A stretch of DNA of 64,000 nt, taken from NCBI GenBank assembly GCA_002399405.1, contig DHDP01000002.1, forward strand, positions 186,001-250,000, read 5' to 3'. Source of the stretch: Treponema sp. UBA4873 (GTDB lineage: Bacteria; Spirochaetota; Spirochaetia; Treponematales; Treponemataceae). Positions 26,617-35,833 of this stretch are shown piece by piece. Within the stretch, counting starts at the first letter, position 1. Each line of letters begins with the position of its first letter. Below the pieces are notes generated by a model. That model was not told where the DNA came from. It searched no databases and saw only the letters and a list, made by a program, of their open reading frames with translations. Both the position numbers and the translations under genes were made by a program.

Positions 26617-27955
26617 ACACTATCGCCTGCCGCATCCACTTGCCGCTCTTTAACCGCAGCATATTAAGAATCGAACGGACAACCCAGTCTATTGTCATGG
26701 CAATCCAGACTCCGAAGACGCCGAGACCCAAATACCCGCCGATAATATACGCCAGAGCAATTCTAAAAACCCACATACTGGCAATGGACGAAAACATAAC
26801 AAATTTTACATCACCGGCGGCCCGTAAAATCGCAGGCAGCGTAAATGCCGCAGGCCATGCAATCATACAGCAAATACTGTGGTACCATATAAGTTTTTGG
26901 GCAAGATAATTTCCCTCTTCGGTAAGGTGATACCAGCTTGCAATAGCAGGGGTAAAGAAAATTATGACGATATTCTCCGCCCAAAGCATCAGATAAGCCC
27001 ACTTCATCATTTTTTCAGCATATTTTTTTGCCGAGCTGTAATCGCCGGCTCCGACACACTGACCTACAACGGTAGTCAATGCAAGTCCCATCGCTGCAGC
27101 CGGAATCGTGGCAAGCAGTTCTATTGTGCTGGCAGTCGCATTTGCCGCAATGGAGGACGTCCCGAAACTACTGATAAGGCTTTGCGTAAAAAGTTTGCCT
27201 ATCTGAAACATTGCGTTGTCAATTCCGCTGGGGACACCGATTTTCAATATTTTGCCTATTACTTCCGCATTGAATCCCAACCGCAGATATTTATCTATGT
27301 ACAAATCACCTTTTTCGCTCCTGAGAATCAGTAAAACGACTATACATGCAAAGGCCCGCGAAATAAGTGTTGAGTATCCCACGCCGGCGATACCCATATG
27401 ATATACAAAAACAAAAACCGCATTACCGATTATGTTGAGTACATTCATTGCGGCGGAAACATACATCGAAAGTTTACTGTTTCCCATGGACCTGAACAGA
27501 GCAGCAGCTCCATAATACACCGAAAGAAACGGAAATGAGAAAGCCGTAATATAAAAATAAACAACTGCATTTTCCATGACAGCCTGTTCCACCTGGCCGT
27601 AAATCAACAAAAGAATAGCCCTATTCAAAGCGACAGATACGACTGCAATAAGTAATCCGCTTACAAAACAAACCAAAATCAACTGATTTGCAATAATTTG
27701 AGCTAATTTTTTTTTCTTTGCACCTAAAGCCTGTGCGGCTATTACCGCTCCGCCGGTGGCTAAAGCTTCAAACACATAAATAAGCAAATTACTGATGGTA
27801 TTTACCAGAGAAACGCCGGAAACGGCAGTTTCACCGGCCCCCGATACCATAATCATGTCGGCCATACCTACAGTAACAGCCAGTATCTGTTCGACAATCA
27901 ACGGCAAAATCAATTTAGCCATATAGTTCTTATCAAATGTTATCTTTTTCTGCAT
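26615..27955 (-). CDS. MATE family efflux transporter
   Basis: 446 residues with about twelve membrane segments in two related halves, the MATE layout (typical ~450). MADMIMVSGAGETAVSGVSLVNTI in the first half (in part MADMIMVSGAGETAVSGVS) and GQCVGAGDYSSAKKYA in the second are family features. It exports cationic compounds or metabolites using Na+ or H+. GGAGAATCTCT precedes the start. Neighbour genes do not define its substrate. Confidence 0.88.
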   Translation of the reverse strand: MQKKITFDKNYMAKLILPLIVEQILAVTVGMADMIMVSGAGETAVSGVSLVNTISNLLIYVFEALATGGAVIAAQALGAKKKKLAQIIANQLILVCFVSGLLIAVVSVALNRAILLLIYGQVEQAVMENAVVYFYITAFSFPFLSVYYGAAALFRSMGNSKLSMYVSAAMNVLNIIGNAVFVFVYHMGIAGVGYSTLISRAFACIVVLLILRSEKGDLYIDKYLRLGFNAEVIGKILKIGVPSGIDNAMFQIGKLFTQSLISSFGTSSIAANATASTIELLATIPAAAMGLALTTVVGQCVGAGDYSSAKKYAEKMMKWAYLMLWAENIVIIFFTPAIASWYHLTEEGNYLAQKLIWYHSICCMIAWPAAFTLPAILRAAGDVKFVMFSSIASMWVFRIALAYIIGGYLGLGVFGVWIAMTIDWVVRSILNMLRLKSGKWMRQAIV

Positions 27956-28267
27956 AGAGATTCTCCATATCGCATCTTTCCCATTTTGCCGCCTATTCTA
28001 TTTTTTTGTTTTAACAAAAGTCAATTTCTATTTCAAAAAAAGAATGAAATTTGTATTTTGCACAAAATCCCATATTAAATTTTTGTACTATTTTATATAG
28101 TAGTTTGTATTTTTTTTGATTACACTTCCGACGTGCAGGCTGATTTCTATTCGTGCAGAGGATTTTATATCCCCACTGCGATACCTTTAGGAAACAGCAT
28201 ATCCCGCTGATTGCGGCAGGTTGTTGATTGTTTTACCAGCGAAATAAAAATTCAAGGAGTGTAAAGT
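27956..28267. other. Divergent intergenic region, MATE / aminotransferase
   Basis: 312 bases, very AT-rich on the MATE side. It contains a small hairpin TACTAT-TTTAT-ATAGTA (28086-28102) and a GC-richer leader (about 28130-28250) before the aminotransferase ribosome site TTCAAGGAGTG. No known riboswitch class could be recognised by eye. Confidence 0.5.
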
Positions 28268-29353
28268 ATGTTCGACTATTCAAATTTATTAAGAGATTCC
28301 ATGAAGATAAAGCCGGCAAGCAAAAGGGCGGCAAGACAGAAGAGCAGTTCTACACCGGATGATATTTTTCGTATGAATTATAACGAAAGCCCGTTCGGAC
28401 CGTCCCCAAAAGCTATGGAAGTACTCACCAACGCGTGTAAGAAAAGTTACGAATATCCTGATTGGTTCTCAATTGAACTGAAAAAAAACATAGTATCGTT
28501 CTATGGTCTGGATATTTCAAATATAGTTACAGGTTCCGGAGCAAGCGCATTAATCTGCATGCTGGGTGAAATATTTATTAACAAAGGCGATGAATTTATC
28601 ATCGGAGATCCCAGCTATGAGGCGTTCCGCGATGTCGCTTATGATTATGGAGCAGCGCCGATACTCGTTCCGTTGACTGAAAATTTGGACTATGATCTTG
28701 ATGCAATGCTTAGGGCCGTCACGCCAAAAACGAAAATGCTTATTATATGCAATCCGAACAATCCTACAGGAGCGTTCGTTGATTCGGAAAAACTTGAGGA
28801 ATTTATTAAGAAAATTCCTGAGCATGTAATCACGGTTATAGATGAAGCTTATCTGGAATATGTTACAAAAGAGAACACCTACAGCATGGTTAAATTGATT
28901 AAAGCGAATTACGCTAAACCATTGATTGTCCTTAAAACATTTTCTAAAATTTATGGTATGGCAGGTCTCCGCATAGGATACGCCGTTACATCTCCCGATC
29001 TTGCCGACTGTATGTGCAAGTCCAGCCACGCGTGGAATGTAAGCAGAATCGGACAGCTTGCAGCTTCCGCAGCGATTACAGACCAGGAATATATTCATAA
29101 TATTCGTGATGTAATTGCAAAAGAACGCATAAAGGTAAGCAATGCTCTTAAGGATATGGGATGCAAGGTTTACGAATCTCAGGCTAATTTTATATTATTT
29201 AAATGTTCCGTAGATTCCTTAGAAGTTTCTTCAAAGCTGGCAGAGGACAAAATTCTTATTGGCGCACCGTGCGGTTATAACCGCGTAAGCCTGGCTCTGC
29301 CGGGAATGAACGATAAATTTATTTCCTGTATGAAGAAAATTCTTTCAAAATAA
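28268..29353 (+). CDS. Histidinol-phosphate aminotransferase-like PLP enzyme
   Basis: 361 residues, fold-type I aminotransferase of the HisC/Cobyric-acid-decarboxylase-like class. MNYNESPFGPSP opens the fold; NPNNPTG (162-168), IDEAY (191-195), the PLP Lys227 in KTFSKIYGMAGLRIGYA (in part KTFSKIYG) and Arg235 are all conserved. No other his genes are near, so it probably acts on another amino acid, in line with the peptide importer and the D-hydroxyacid dehydrogenase. CAAGGAGTGTAAAGT gives a good start. Confidence 0.88.
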   Translation: MFDYSNLLRDSMKIKPASKRAARQKSSSTPDDIFRMNYNESPFGPSPKAMEVLTNACKKSYEYPDWFSIELKKNIVSFYGLDISNIVTGSGASALICMLGEIFINKGDEFIIGDPSYEAFRDVAYDYGAAPILVPLTENLDYDLDAMLRAVTPKTKMLIICNPNNPTGAFVDSEKLEEFIKKIPEHVITVIDEAYLEYVTKENTYSMVKLIKANYAKPLIVLKTFSKIYGMAGLRIGYAVTSPDLADCMCKSSHAWNVSRIGQLAASAAITDQEYIHNIRDVIAKERIKVSNALKDMGCKVYESQANFILFKCSVDSLEVSSKLAEDKILIGAPCGYNRVSLALPGMNDKFISCMKKILSK

Positions 29354-29424
29354 TCCGCTGTTTAATATTGCTGCAAAAATGAAAGAATATTAAAATCATA
29401 CATGAGTAATGCATTTATTGCCAA

Positions 29425-29454
29425 AACATATTGTATCCGAAAATACAATATGTT
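29425..29454. terminator. AT-rich hairpin after the aminotransferase gene
   Basis: AACATATTGTAT (29425-29436) pairs with ATACAATATGTT (29443-29454). AT-rich with no clear T run; possible weak terminator or regulatory stem. Confidence 0.4.
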
Positions 29455-29473
29455 CAAACATGGATTCATTTTC

Positions 29474-29498
29474 TTTATTAAGGGATTCCCTTAATAAA
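29474..29498. promoter_or_regulatory. 25-bp palindrome upstream of the PucR-type gene
   Basis: TTTATTAAGGGA (29474-29485), T, TCCCTTAATAAA (29487-29498): perfect 12-base arms ending 17 bases before the regulator's start. A candidate autoregulatory operator; no second copy was noticed near the other cluster genes. Confidence 0.5.
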
Positions 29499-29515
29499 TA
29501 TCAGGAGGCAGCTGA

Positions 29516-30700
29516 ATGATACAAGTAAATGAAATCTTAAAATTGGCATTATTCCATAATTTCAATATTCTTTGCGGCGAACAATACCTGAACAACACCG
29601 TAAACGCTACCGTAATTCTGGAATACGAAAGCAGCAGAATCCATTATGAAGGATACGGCTATGGATATTTTGTACTTGTATCATACTTTTTTGCTTCAAC
29701 GAATCCGGAACTGGTTAATGGTTCGCTAAAAAATCTTATACAAAAGCACATATCCGCCATTGCGTTAAAGATTCATCCGACGGAAAAACTTCCCGCGGAT
29801 ATAATTCAACTGGCGGTCAATAATCATGTACCGATACTGACGTTTTATGACGAATTTATGGAAGACTTAATTATAAACATAAATGAATCAATGAAAACGC
29901 GGGCCCAATATATAATAAACGAAGAAAAACTGAATTTAATTATTAACGGGACGCTTGATCAGGATGCAATCAGAAAGAAAGCCATTGAAATCAACAGCAA
30001 CTTCAAAGCAAACGCCATTACAGCGTGCATGATATCAAAGGAAGAAGCGACGAATTTAAAAATCCACACTTATTTCGATAACCTTATGTACAGACAATTC
30101 AATACCGCGGATTCGTATCCCTATTCATTTATTAAATTCGGTCTTAATCTCATTCTGGTATGCACATTCGACGACGACGAATTAAAAAATCTGTCCGTAT
30201 ACAGTCATATAAAAAAACTGATTATGGATTCGGGTTTTATTCCGGGCGCGTTCTTTATGGGAATCTGCGATACTCCATTGAATTTAAATCAACTGAACGA
30301 ATCCCTCATGAAAGCTCAGACAGCAAGCATCATTTGCAAGTTTAACAAAGCAGATTCGCTTATTTATAATAATATCGGAATTTACAAATATGTAATTCCA
30401 TTAATCAATAATAAAATTTTTAAAAATGACATAATAAAAAAAATAAACATCTTAAAGGAATACGATAAAATTCACGAATCCTATCTGCTGAAAACACTTA
30501 TCTCTCATACGTATAACAACGGAGATTATAAAGAGACCTCAAATAAATGCTTTCAACATATCAATACAATCCGGTATCGAATAAAAAAAGCGGAACATCT
30601 TCTTTCCCTGGAAGAATCAACGGCCGACGAGGAAATTATACTGCTTATCCGCTGTTACCTGCTTTTGCAAGCGTTGAAAGAAGAAAAATCCGAGGGATAG
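29516..30700 (+). CDS. PucR family transcriptional regulator
   Basis: 394 residues. The N-terminal purine-catabolism-regulator-like domain (about 1-130, LKIHPTEKLPADIIQLAVNNHVPIL) is followed by a linker domain. A C-terminal helix-turn-helix of the PucR/CdaR type lies at about 345-394 (CFQHINTIRYRIKKAEHLLSL). Members activate catabolic genes in response to a small molecule. AGGAGGCAGCTGA precedes the start. It probably governs the opp / dehydrogenase / aminotransferase cluster; that is a positional inference. Confidence 0.85.
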   Translation: MIQVNEILKLALFHNFNILCGEQYLNNTVNATVILEYESSRIHYEGYGYGYFVLVSYFFASTNPELVNGSLKNLIQKHISAIALKIHPTEKLPADIIQLAVNNHVPILTFYDEFMEDLIININESMKTRAQYIINEEKLNLIINGTLDQDAIRKKAIEINSNFKANAITACMISKEEATNLKIHTYFDNLMYRQFNTADSYPYSFIKFGLNLILVCTFDDDELKNLSVYSHIKKLIMDSGFIPGAFFMGICDTPLNLNQLNESLMKAQTASIICKFNKADSLIYNNIGIYKYVIPLINNKIFKNDIIKKINILKEYDKIHESYLLKTLISHTYNNGDYKETSNKCFQHINTIRYRIKKAEHLLSLEESTADEEIILLIRCYLLLQALKEEKSEG

Positions 30701-30879
30701 CGATCATATCAAAACTATACTTATGCATCATGAGAAAAGGGAAGCACTTGACCCTCATCAGTGCTAATGTTATATTATGAAATATCGAAGTAAAAACGTA
30801 CCATCGCTCGTAGCTAGATGATACGAACACAGCGGGAATAAGCGAACCGTTACTTCTTCAATAAAATGAAGGAGGAGCT

Positions 30880-31602
30880 ATGTCCGCATATATTCCACAA
30901 AAACCACAATCACTTAAAAATGTTTTGCCTGCCCTCGTCGGATTGCCTGCAGTATTTCTGCCTGAAATGCTTGATAACTCAATCTTAAATATCGCGGTAC
31001 CGACTATCGGTCGTGAATTACACGCCTCCGACACAGCACCACAATGGATTACCAACGCCACTATCGCTCTTGCATTTCGCTTATTCGAAGATGATAAACT
31101 ACGCATTCGTACCATATCTGCCATGTTTGGAACAATAACTATCATTCTCACTATTGCCTTGCCGGTACTATTCGTAAACGAGGGGTCGAATGCATGGCTA
31201 CCGTGGGCGACAAGCGGCGTCGCTTATAAATCGGCAGCCGGACTCACAATGGCCGGGCTTGGGTACATGATTAGTCTCCAGCTCCAACTTGGTTGGGGAT
31301 GGTCACCAATTAGTGCCTCACTCGGTATGTTGCCGCTGGTCATCACCTTATTGGCTGCAGGCTTTGTCGTTGAAAAATTCATAAACCAAGCAGGTAATCA
31401 ACTTGGAACATCAGCATATATTTTCGCAGCAATAGCACTATTCACAAGTAGCATCACAAAAGGCTACTGGACAGCTACACGGACAACACAATTCCATCAT
31501 GCAGTGTTATTCAGTACATTGATTTTAGCGATTGCGTCGGTTCTGTTAATTGGCTGGGCATTTATGCGAACACATAAAATGATACAAAAAGTTATATCAT
31601 AG
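30880..31602 (+). pseudogene. Deleted DHA2-type MFS drug exporter remnant
   Basis: 240 residues, where members of this 14-segment family have about 470-530. The start (PEMLDNSILNIAVPTIGRELHASDTAPQWITNA) and the end (LLIGWAFMRTHKM) match the two ends of a QacA/SmvA-like pump. The middle is collapsed: after WITNA the next typical segments and the motif-A loop are missing, replaced by ALAFRLFEDDKLRIRTI. The frame is kept, so the losses were in multiples of three. A good ribosome site (AAGGAGGAGCT) remains. Unlikely to transport. Confidence 0.7.
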
Positions 31603-31654
31603 CGCAAGACCGAAGGTGGTACACAGGAAAAAACGGAGCGAAAATTCGGGGATA

Positions 31655-31685
31655 CCAATAAATCACATCGGAGTGCGTTTATTGG
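31655..31685. repeat. Hairpin downstream of the MFS remnant
   Basis: CCAATAAA (31655-31662) pairs with TTTATTGG (31678-31685). Possible transcript end of the pump remnant. Confidence 0.35.
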
Positions 31686-31714
31686 CAGACACAATATAAA
31701 GAAAAAAGAATACC

Positions 31715-31734
31715 TTGCTAATTTTCATTAGCAA
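31715..31734 (+). repeat. Short hairpin in front of the acetyltransferase gene
   Basis: TTGCTAAT (31715-31722), loop TTTC, ATTAGCAA (31727-31734), followed by CTTTATT and then the AAGGAG ribosome site. May be a weak terminator or a leader stem. Confidence 0.35.
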
Positions 31735-31757
31735 CTTTATTAAGGAGAACGCCTAAG

Positions 31758-32309
31758 ATGTTCAACGCATTAGTAAAAATAAATTGTTTCGCTAAGAATC
31801 AGCTACTAAAAAGAGTCGCAGCAAATTTACTTGAAAAATTTTATTGCTGCGAAATAAACTGCACTGAAATAGACAAAAGTGTTTTATTTGCTCACCACGC
31901 TCGTGGTTGTACTATTGTAGCTGCAAAAATCTGTGAAGAAGTTGTGATCTATCAGAATGTTACCATCGGATCGAACATGAAATATAACAAGAATACCAAA
32001 GAATGGGAACAAGTCGGTAATCCCATCATTGGGAAAAATGTAATAGTTGCTGATGGAGCTAAAATATTGGGTCCAATAACCATCGGAGATAATTCGGTTA
32101 TTGCCGCTGGTTCAATTGTTACAAAAAACATCCCATCGAACAGCATGGCATATGGAGTTAATAAATTTAAACCGAAAGATGATAATTACGATTTGATATT
32201 CAATTCCAATATGATCCATTTTGAGAAAATCATAAAAGCAAATAAGAAATTGATCTCAAACTACGAGATGAAGAAGATCGTGAAACAGACGGAACACCTG
32301 TTGGATTAG
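31758..32309 (+). CDS. Hexapeptide-repeat acyltransferase, serine acetyltransferase-like
   Basis: 183 residues. The left-handed beta-helix region (about 55-135) carries hexapeptide turns such as VIYQNVTIGSN, PIIGKNVIVADGAKILGPITIGDNSVIAAGSIVTKNIP (in part PIIGKNVIVADGAKILG), as in CysE-like O-acetyltransferases. A His-rich FAHHARGCTI precedes it. The N-terminal helical domain of full CysE is shortened. AAGGAGAACGCCTAAG precedes the ATG. It stands alone among decayed genes; whether the acceptor is serine or a sugar is open. Confidence 0.75.
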   Translation: MFNALVKINCFAKNQLLKRVAANLLEKFYCCEINCTEIDKSVLFAHHARGCTIVAAKICEEVVIYQNVTIGSNMKYNKNTKEWEQVGNPIIGKNVIVADGAKILGPITIGDNSVIAAGSIVTKNIPSNSMAYGVNKFKPKDDNYDLIFNSNMIHFEKIIKANKKLISNYEMKKIVKQTEHLLD

Positions 32310-32379
32310 AATTTGCTAAAAGTAAACCTTGTCCATAAGGACAGTGGAACCAATATGTTAAAAACTCCGGGAGTATTTT

Positions 32380-32660
32380 TTATTTATCACAACGTATAAA
32401 AAATTGTCATTGCGAAATCATGTAGTACCGATGTTTGGCATTGTAAAGTATCATTGCAACTTGGCCAATATTTCCTGCATGGGTAAAATGACATCGCCGG
32501 GATACGCTGTCGAATTTTTGAGCCTTCGAGCATGTTCTTTTGTTATATAATTGTAATCTTGATCTAAAAGATAGATTCCTTTTAAATGTTGACCGCTAAT
32601 GACGGGAATTCCTTCTGATACAAAAGTTTCAATTTTTATATTTAATCCAAGAAGTCCCAA
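32380..32660 (-). pseudogene. Type I restriction specificity subunit (hsdS) remnant
   Basis: The fragment reads EGIPVISGQHLKGIYLLDQD, then YNYITKEHARRLKNSTAYPGDVI, a typical target-recognition half-domain. A one-base loss near 32490 throws the frame; restoring it gives THAGNIGQVAM, as expected for HsdS. The frame then meets TGA at 32407-32409, where family members have Arg in ISQRQFFIRCD. Fused to an hsdM remnant on its 5' side. Not functional. Confidence 0.75.
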
Positions 32661-33516
32661 TTCCGTTTTTCCGGCTCCCGCTTCTTGTCAGCACGTTTTT
32701 TTCTTTCAGCGAAGAAAGTATACGTTCCGCCTGAATAAGCAGTGATCCGCGGATTGCAAAATTCATCTGTGCCATTTTCCATATCGTCGGGTTCGAGTCC
32801 TGCCCGTACACTGAAATATTGTCTATATTTCAGTGATGCTTTTTTATAAACTTCGCCGACTGAACGAACATACCGCCGGAACCGCAGCACGGATCGTATA
32901 CCTGGCCCTTGAACGGCTCAAGCACCGCAACAAGGGTGCGGACAACGCATGACGGTGTATAGAATTCTCCGGCAAGCTTTCCTTCCTGCTCTGCAAAGCG
33001 TGAAAGGCAGTATTCATAGGTACGCCCAAGCACGTCCTTGCTTTCATGTGCATCGTGCATTTTGACATTCGTAAAAAGATCGACTACTTCGCCGAGCCGC
33101 CGTTTGTCGAGCTCCCGCCGGGCAAAGTTCTTCGGCAGTATATCCTTGAGCCGGGGATTCTCTTTTTCGATTTCACGCATGGCGTTATCGATTGTAATAC
33201 CGATTTCTTCCGTATGTGCTTTCTGTGAAATACATTTCCAGCGTGCATCTTCGGGAACGAAAAAAATCCGTTCACTCGTGTATGCGTCTCTATCTTCCTC
33301 AAATCCATCGCCTTCCTTCACCAGTTTGGCGTAACGTGATTCAAAACGGTCGGAAATATATTTCAGGAATATCAGTCCCAGAATGACCTGTTTATATTCG
33401 GACGCATCAAGATTACCGCGCAGCGTGCACGCGGCATCCCATATTTTCTGTTCAAAGCCGATATCGGCTGTATTTTTCTGCGGTTCATTTTTAACGGTAG
33501 TCTTTTTTGCTGGCAT
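32629..33516 (-). pseudogene. Type I methyltransferase (hsdM) remnant
   Basis: The N-terminal 228 residues are intact in style: FEQKIWDAACTLRGNLDASEYK, EFYTPSCVVRTLV and SAM motif VYDPCCGSGGMFVQS. An in-frame TGA (32830-32832) then interrupts the gene, and the same frame goes on as NISVYGQDSNPTIWKMAQMNFAIRG before homology stops. The NPPF motif and all of the C-terminal half are gone, and hsdS sequence follows directly, so a deletion joined the two genes. An intact hsdRMS set is 18 kb away. Confidence 0.82.
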
Positions 33517-33620
33517 ATATTCAGTATGGCACGTTTCCGCACTCTTTTTCAGACAATAAAATTACGGAGAACAGATTTTATCTATTCCCCATTCTCCGTA
33601 ACAAACATTTGTTATGTATT

Positions 33621-34549
33621 TTACACAATTCTCGCATTCTTCAAATGTTCAACGGCCTGTACCGTTATACCGCCGCCGTCAAGTTCATTAAACACCGGTA
33701 AAAATAATTCTGCTTCTGCATTCCGCAGTCTGTTCATTGTGGTATCAGCTTCCGGATGTTCCGCATAGTGATCAAGCATCGTCTCGGTCTTATGACCGCT
33801 TCCTGCCATAACAACACGTTTGTCGCCAATAATATCCATCATCCGGCTGCACCAGAGATGGCGCCATGCATGAAAGCAGATTTCCTTTGGATTGGAATAT
33901 CCGATTCCGCTGAGTGCACGATGCAGAAACTTGAGCCAGTTCTTCGGATCAGTCGGCTGCGATGGTTTGAGCCCGAAGAAAACGAATCCCTGCATTCCTT
34001 CTCCATACGGAGAGCGGCAATCTCACCTACGTCATCAATCGTTATGCTTCCGACCGTCCGGTCTTTTAGCCGCGGCAGCCAATAAATTGTTATCCGGCTG
34101 CGCATTGTCTCGTAGTAATTCAAATGAATCTGCTGACCTCTTAATTTCTTCTCTGCAACGTACGGACTTTTTTCCATATTCCAGAAATCGCAGAGAAATT
34201 CTTTTACCGGTTTTGCTTCACGGGTGTCCGGAACAACAGCAGAAATAATCATATTACGTTCTTTCATGATTTTGAGCATTTCCGTTACGTCGTCACTTGT
34301 AAAATCGAAAGAATGAAACATAGTAAAAAAGGACATCTTGTCGACAGTAAGTGTCGCCTTAGTTTCTTCTTTTCCGTTAATACGTGAAGGAATATTTCCG
34401 TTTACGAGCCAGTTCATCACCATTTTTTCCGCTTCTTTGCGGTCGCGGCATCCGGTACTTTTTACGTTTGAACGGGAACCATTTTAAAGAGAGAATTGAA
34501 CAGCATAGATTCCGCTGCTCTTTTTATACAACGAATAGGGCTTGGCCAT
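33621..34549 (-). pseudogene. Tyrosine recombinase (phage/ICE integrase) remnant
   Basis: It starts at the ATG at 34547-34549 with GAAGAGGTG upstream: MAKPYSLYKKSSGIYAVQFSL, then an in-frame TAA (34484-34486) where the frame continues as NGSRSNVKSTGCRDRKEAEK. The core-binding domain runs to about 34000. There the frame shifts and part of the catalytic domain is missing. The last 124 residues hold HAWRH (catalytic HxxR plus His) and the nucleophile in SGHKTETMLDHYAEH. The first catalytic Arg box is not seen. Its start faces the tRNA-derived site at 34886. Confidence 0.82.
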
Positions 34550-34685
34550 GAAAAACACCTCTTCAGCATTGTGTAACGATTCTGCATAGAATCGCTGCCT
34601 AGAATGTTGTGTTTTTTCACACCAAGCCCTACTTATATTGGGATCGGTAGTGTGGTAACTGCTTGTAACACAGGCAGTTACCTGT

Positions 34686-34702
34686 TTAGCGGGGGCAGGA
34701 CT
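34686..34702 (-). repeat. Partial copy of the attachment-site sequence
   Basis: TTAGCGGGGGCAGGACT is identical to 34885-34901 in the tRNA-Met-derived site 199 bases away; homology ends abruptly on the anticodon side. The hairpin GGTAACTGC/GCAGTTACC (34654-34682) lies next to it. Confidence 0.55.
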
Positions 34703-34885
34703 CGGCTTCCGTTCGCACACATCCAGTGTGCTCTCTCCTGCCCGGCTGCACTCGCTGTCGGCGCCATCCCTGGCGCCTTTTCGCCTGCCGGCGCGCTCGT
34801 TCCGTTTCAAGTCCTGCCGATTCCGTTGCAAATACAACCTGTGTTAAATAAAAAAAGCTGGTGTCGTTTGACATCAGCTTTCTGT

Positions 34886-34928
34886 TAGCGGGGGCAGGAC
34901 TTGAACCTGCGGCCTCCGGGTTATGAGG
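34886..34928 (-). other. tRNA-Met 3' end fragment, probable attachment site
   Basis: Read on the - strand this is the 3' half of a tRNA: CTCATAA anticodon loop with CCCGG stem side, variable region, T arm GCAGG-TTCAAGT-CCTGC, acceptor CCCCGCT and discriminator A. The 5' side of the anticodon stem does not pair and the D arm and 5' acceptor strand are missing, so it is not a working tRNA. Integrases of this kind target tRNA 3' ends, and an integrase remnant lies 337 bases away. Confidence 0.7.
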
Positions 34929-35173
34929 GAGCCATTTATGGCTTCAGATAACCACATATCGTTTCCGTTTATCGTATTTTATGTAGTTTACTGCGTTTTT
35001 CCGCATTTGGCAACACAGAAAACTTCATGATAATTCAGTAAATACTACTTTTTTCATCTAGATTCTTCATAAAATTATGCAGCCGCCGGGAATCGGAGCG
35101 GAGGTCAAATCCGCTGGTTTTCGAATTATTTTTGAAGATTTTTTAAACAAAACGAAAAAAAATACTCTGTTTG

Positions 35174-35410
35174 CTATCTATATTTCATAGAGTCGTCCGG
35201 GAAAATCCCGACGGTCGAACGCATATTTTTCCCCCACCTCTGCAACCCCTCGTGAGTGTCAGAAATACAGAAGCATATTTTTGTCCCTCGTTCCTGCAAG
35301 CTGCAAAACAGGAAAAAACATGTATCTCTTGACTCCTCTTCCTTCGATTCGACGGCATGTATTTCCTGATCTCTGTTCACATTCTCGACCTTTGTAACCA
35401 TTACTGCCAT
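35174..35410 (-). CDS. Small unknown protein, uncertain
   Basis: 78 residues from an ATG with GGAAGCGGGTAGTGAAC upstream. It opens MAVMVTKVENVNRDQEIHAV and has a Cys/Phe-rich middle (CFFLFCSL). Not recognised. It lies in decayed DNA and might be a remnant or chance frame. Confidence 0.3.
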   Translation of the reverse strand: MAVMVTKVENVNRDQEIHAVESKEEESRDTCFFLFCSLQERGTKICFCISDTHEGLQRWGKNMRSTVGIFPDDSMKYR

Positions 35411-35833
35411 GTTCACTACCCGCTTCCTTCAAGATTCTTTGCAAGAACCGCAGTCGACGGATACCTGCTCGATTATATAATCTGATCAAGCTTCAGCAGA
35501 CGCCAGTAATTCACTTTTCTCTCACTGTATTTTTCTTTACGGGTATTATCTGCCTCCTGAATTTCTTTCTCTATAATTTGCCTCCGCATCTTACGATACA
35601 GTATAGCATAGCTTCATACCACATAATGATACACAGTAAAAAATAAATTGAGTACCGCTTGGCTGGTACGAATCATCCTATATACTTTGATGATGGATAG
35701 CCGGATTGAACTTCGTAAACAAAATACGAAATCGGATAACACAGAAAAAATTGCTTTTTATAAAAAAATGTCTATAATTATTTTATAAAAGAAACTGTTT
35801 AAAAATCAAAAAACAGCGTAGAGAGAAATATTT
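35411..35833. other. Intergenic stretch without recognisable gene
   Basis: About 420 bases of AT-rich DNA between a doubtful small frame and a broken gene. I see no tRNA, no clear operator and no sizeable conserved frame. Confidence 0.5.

Noticed and set aside
28130..28260. Riboswitch in the aminotransferase leader
   Set aside because: Some pairing is possible but no known class consensus or terminator was found.
34886..34928. A functional tRNA-Met gene
   Set aside because: Only the 3' half is present; the anticodon stem does not pair and there is no D arm or 5' acceptor strand.
35060..35110. tRNA-like GC-rich patch (CCGGGAATCGGAGCGG)
   Set aside because: No cloverleaf could be built on either strand.
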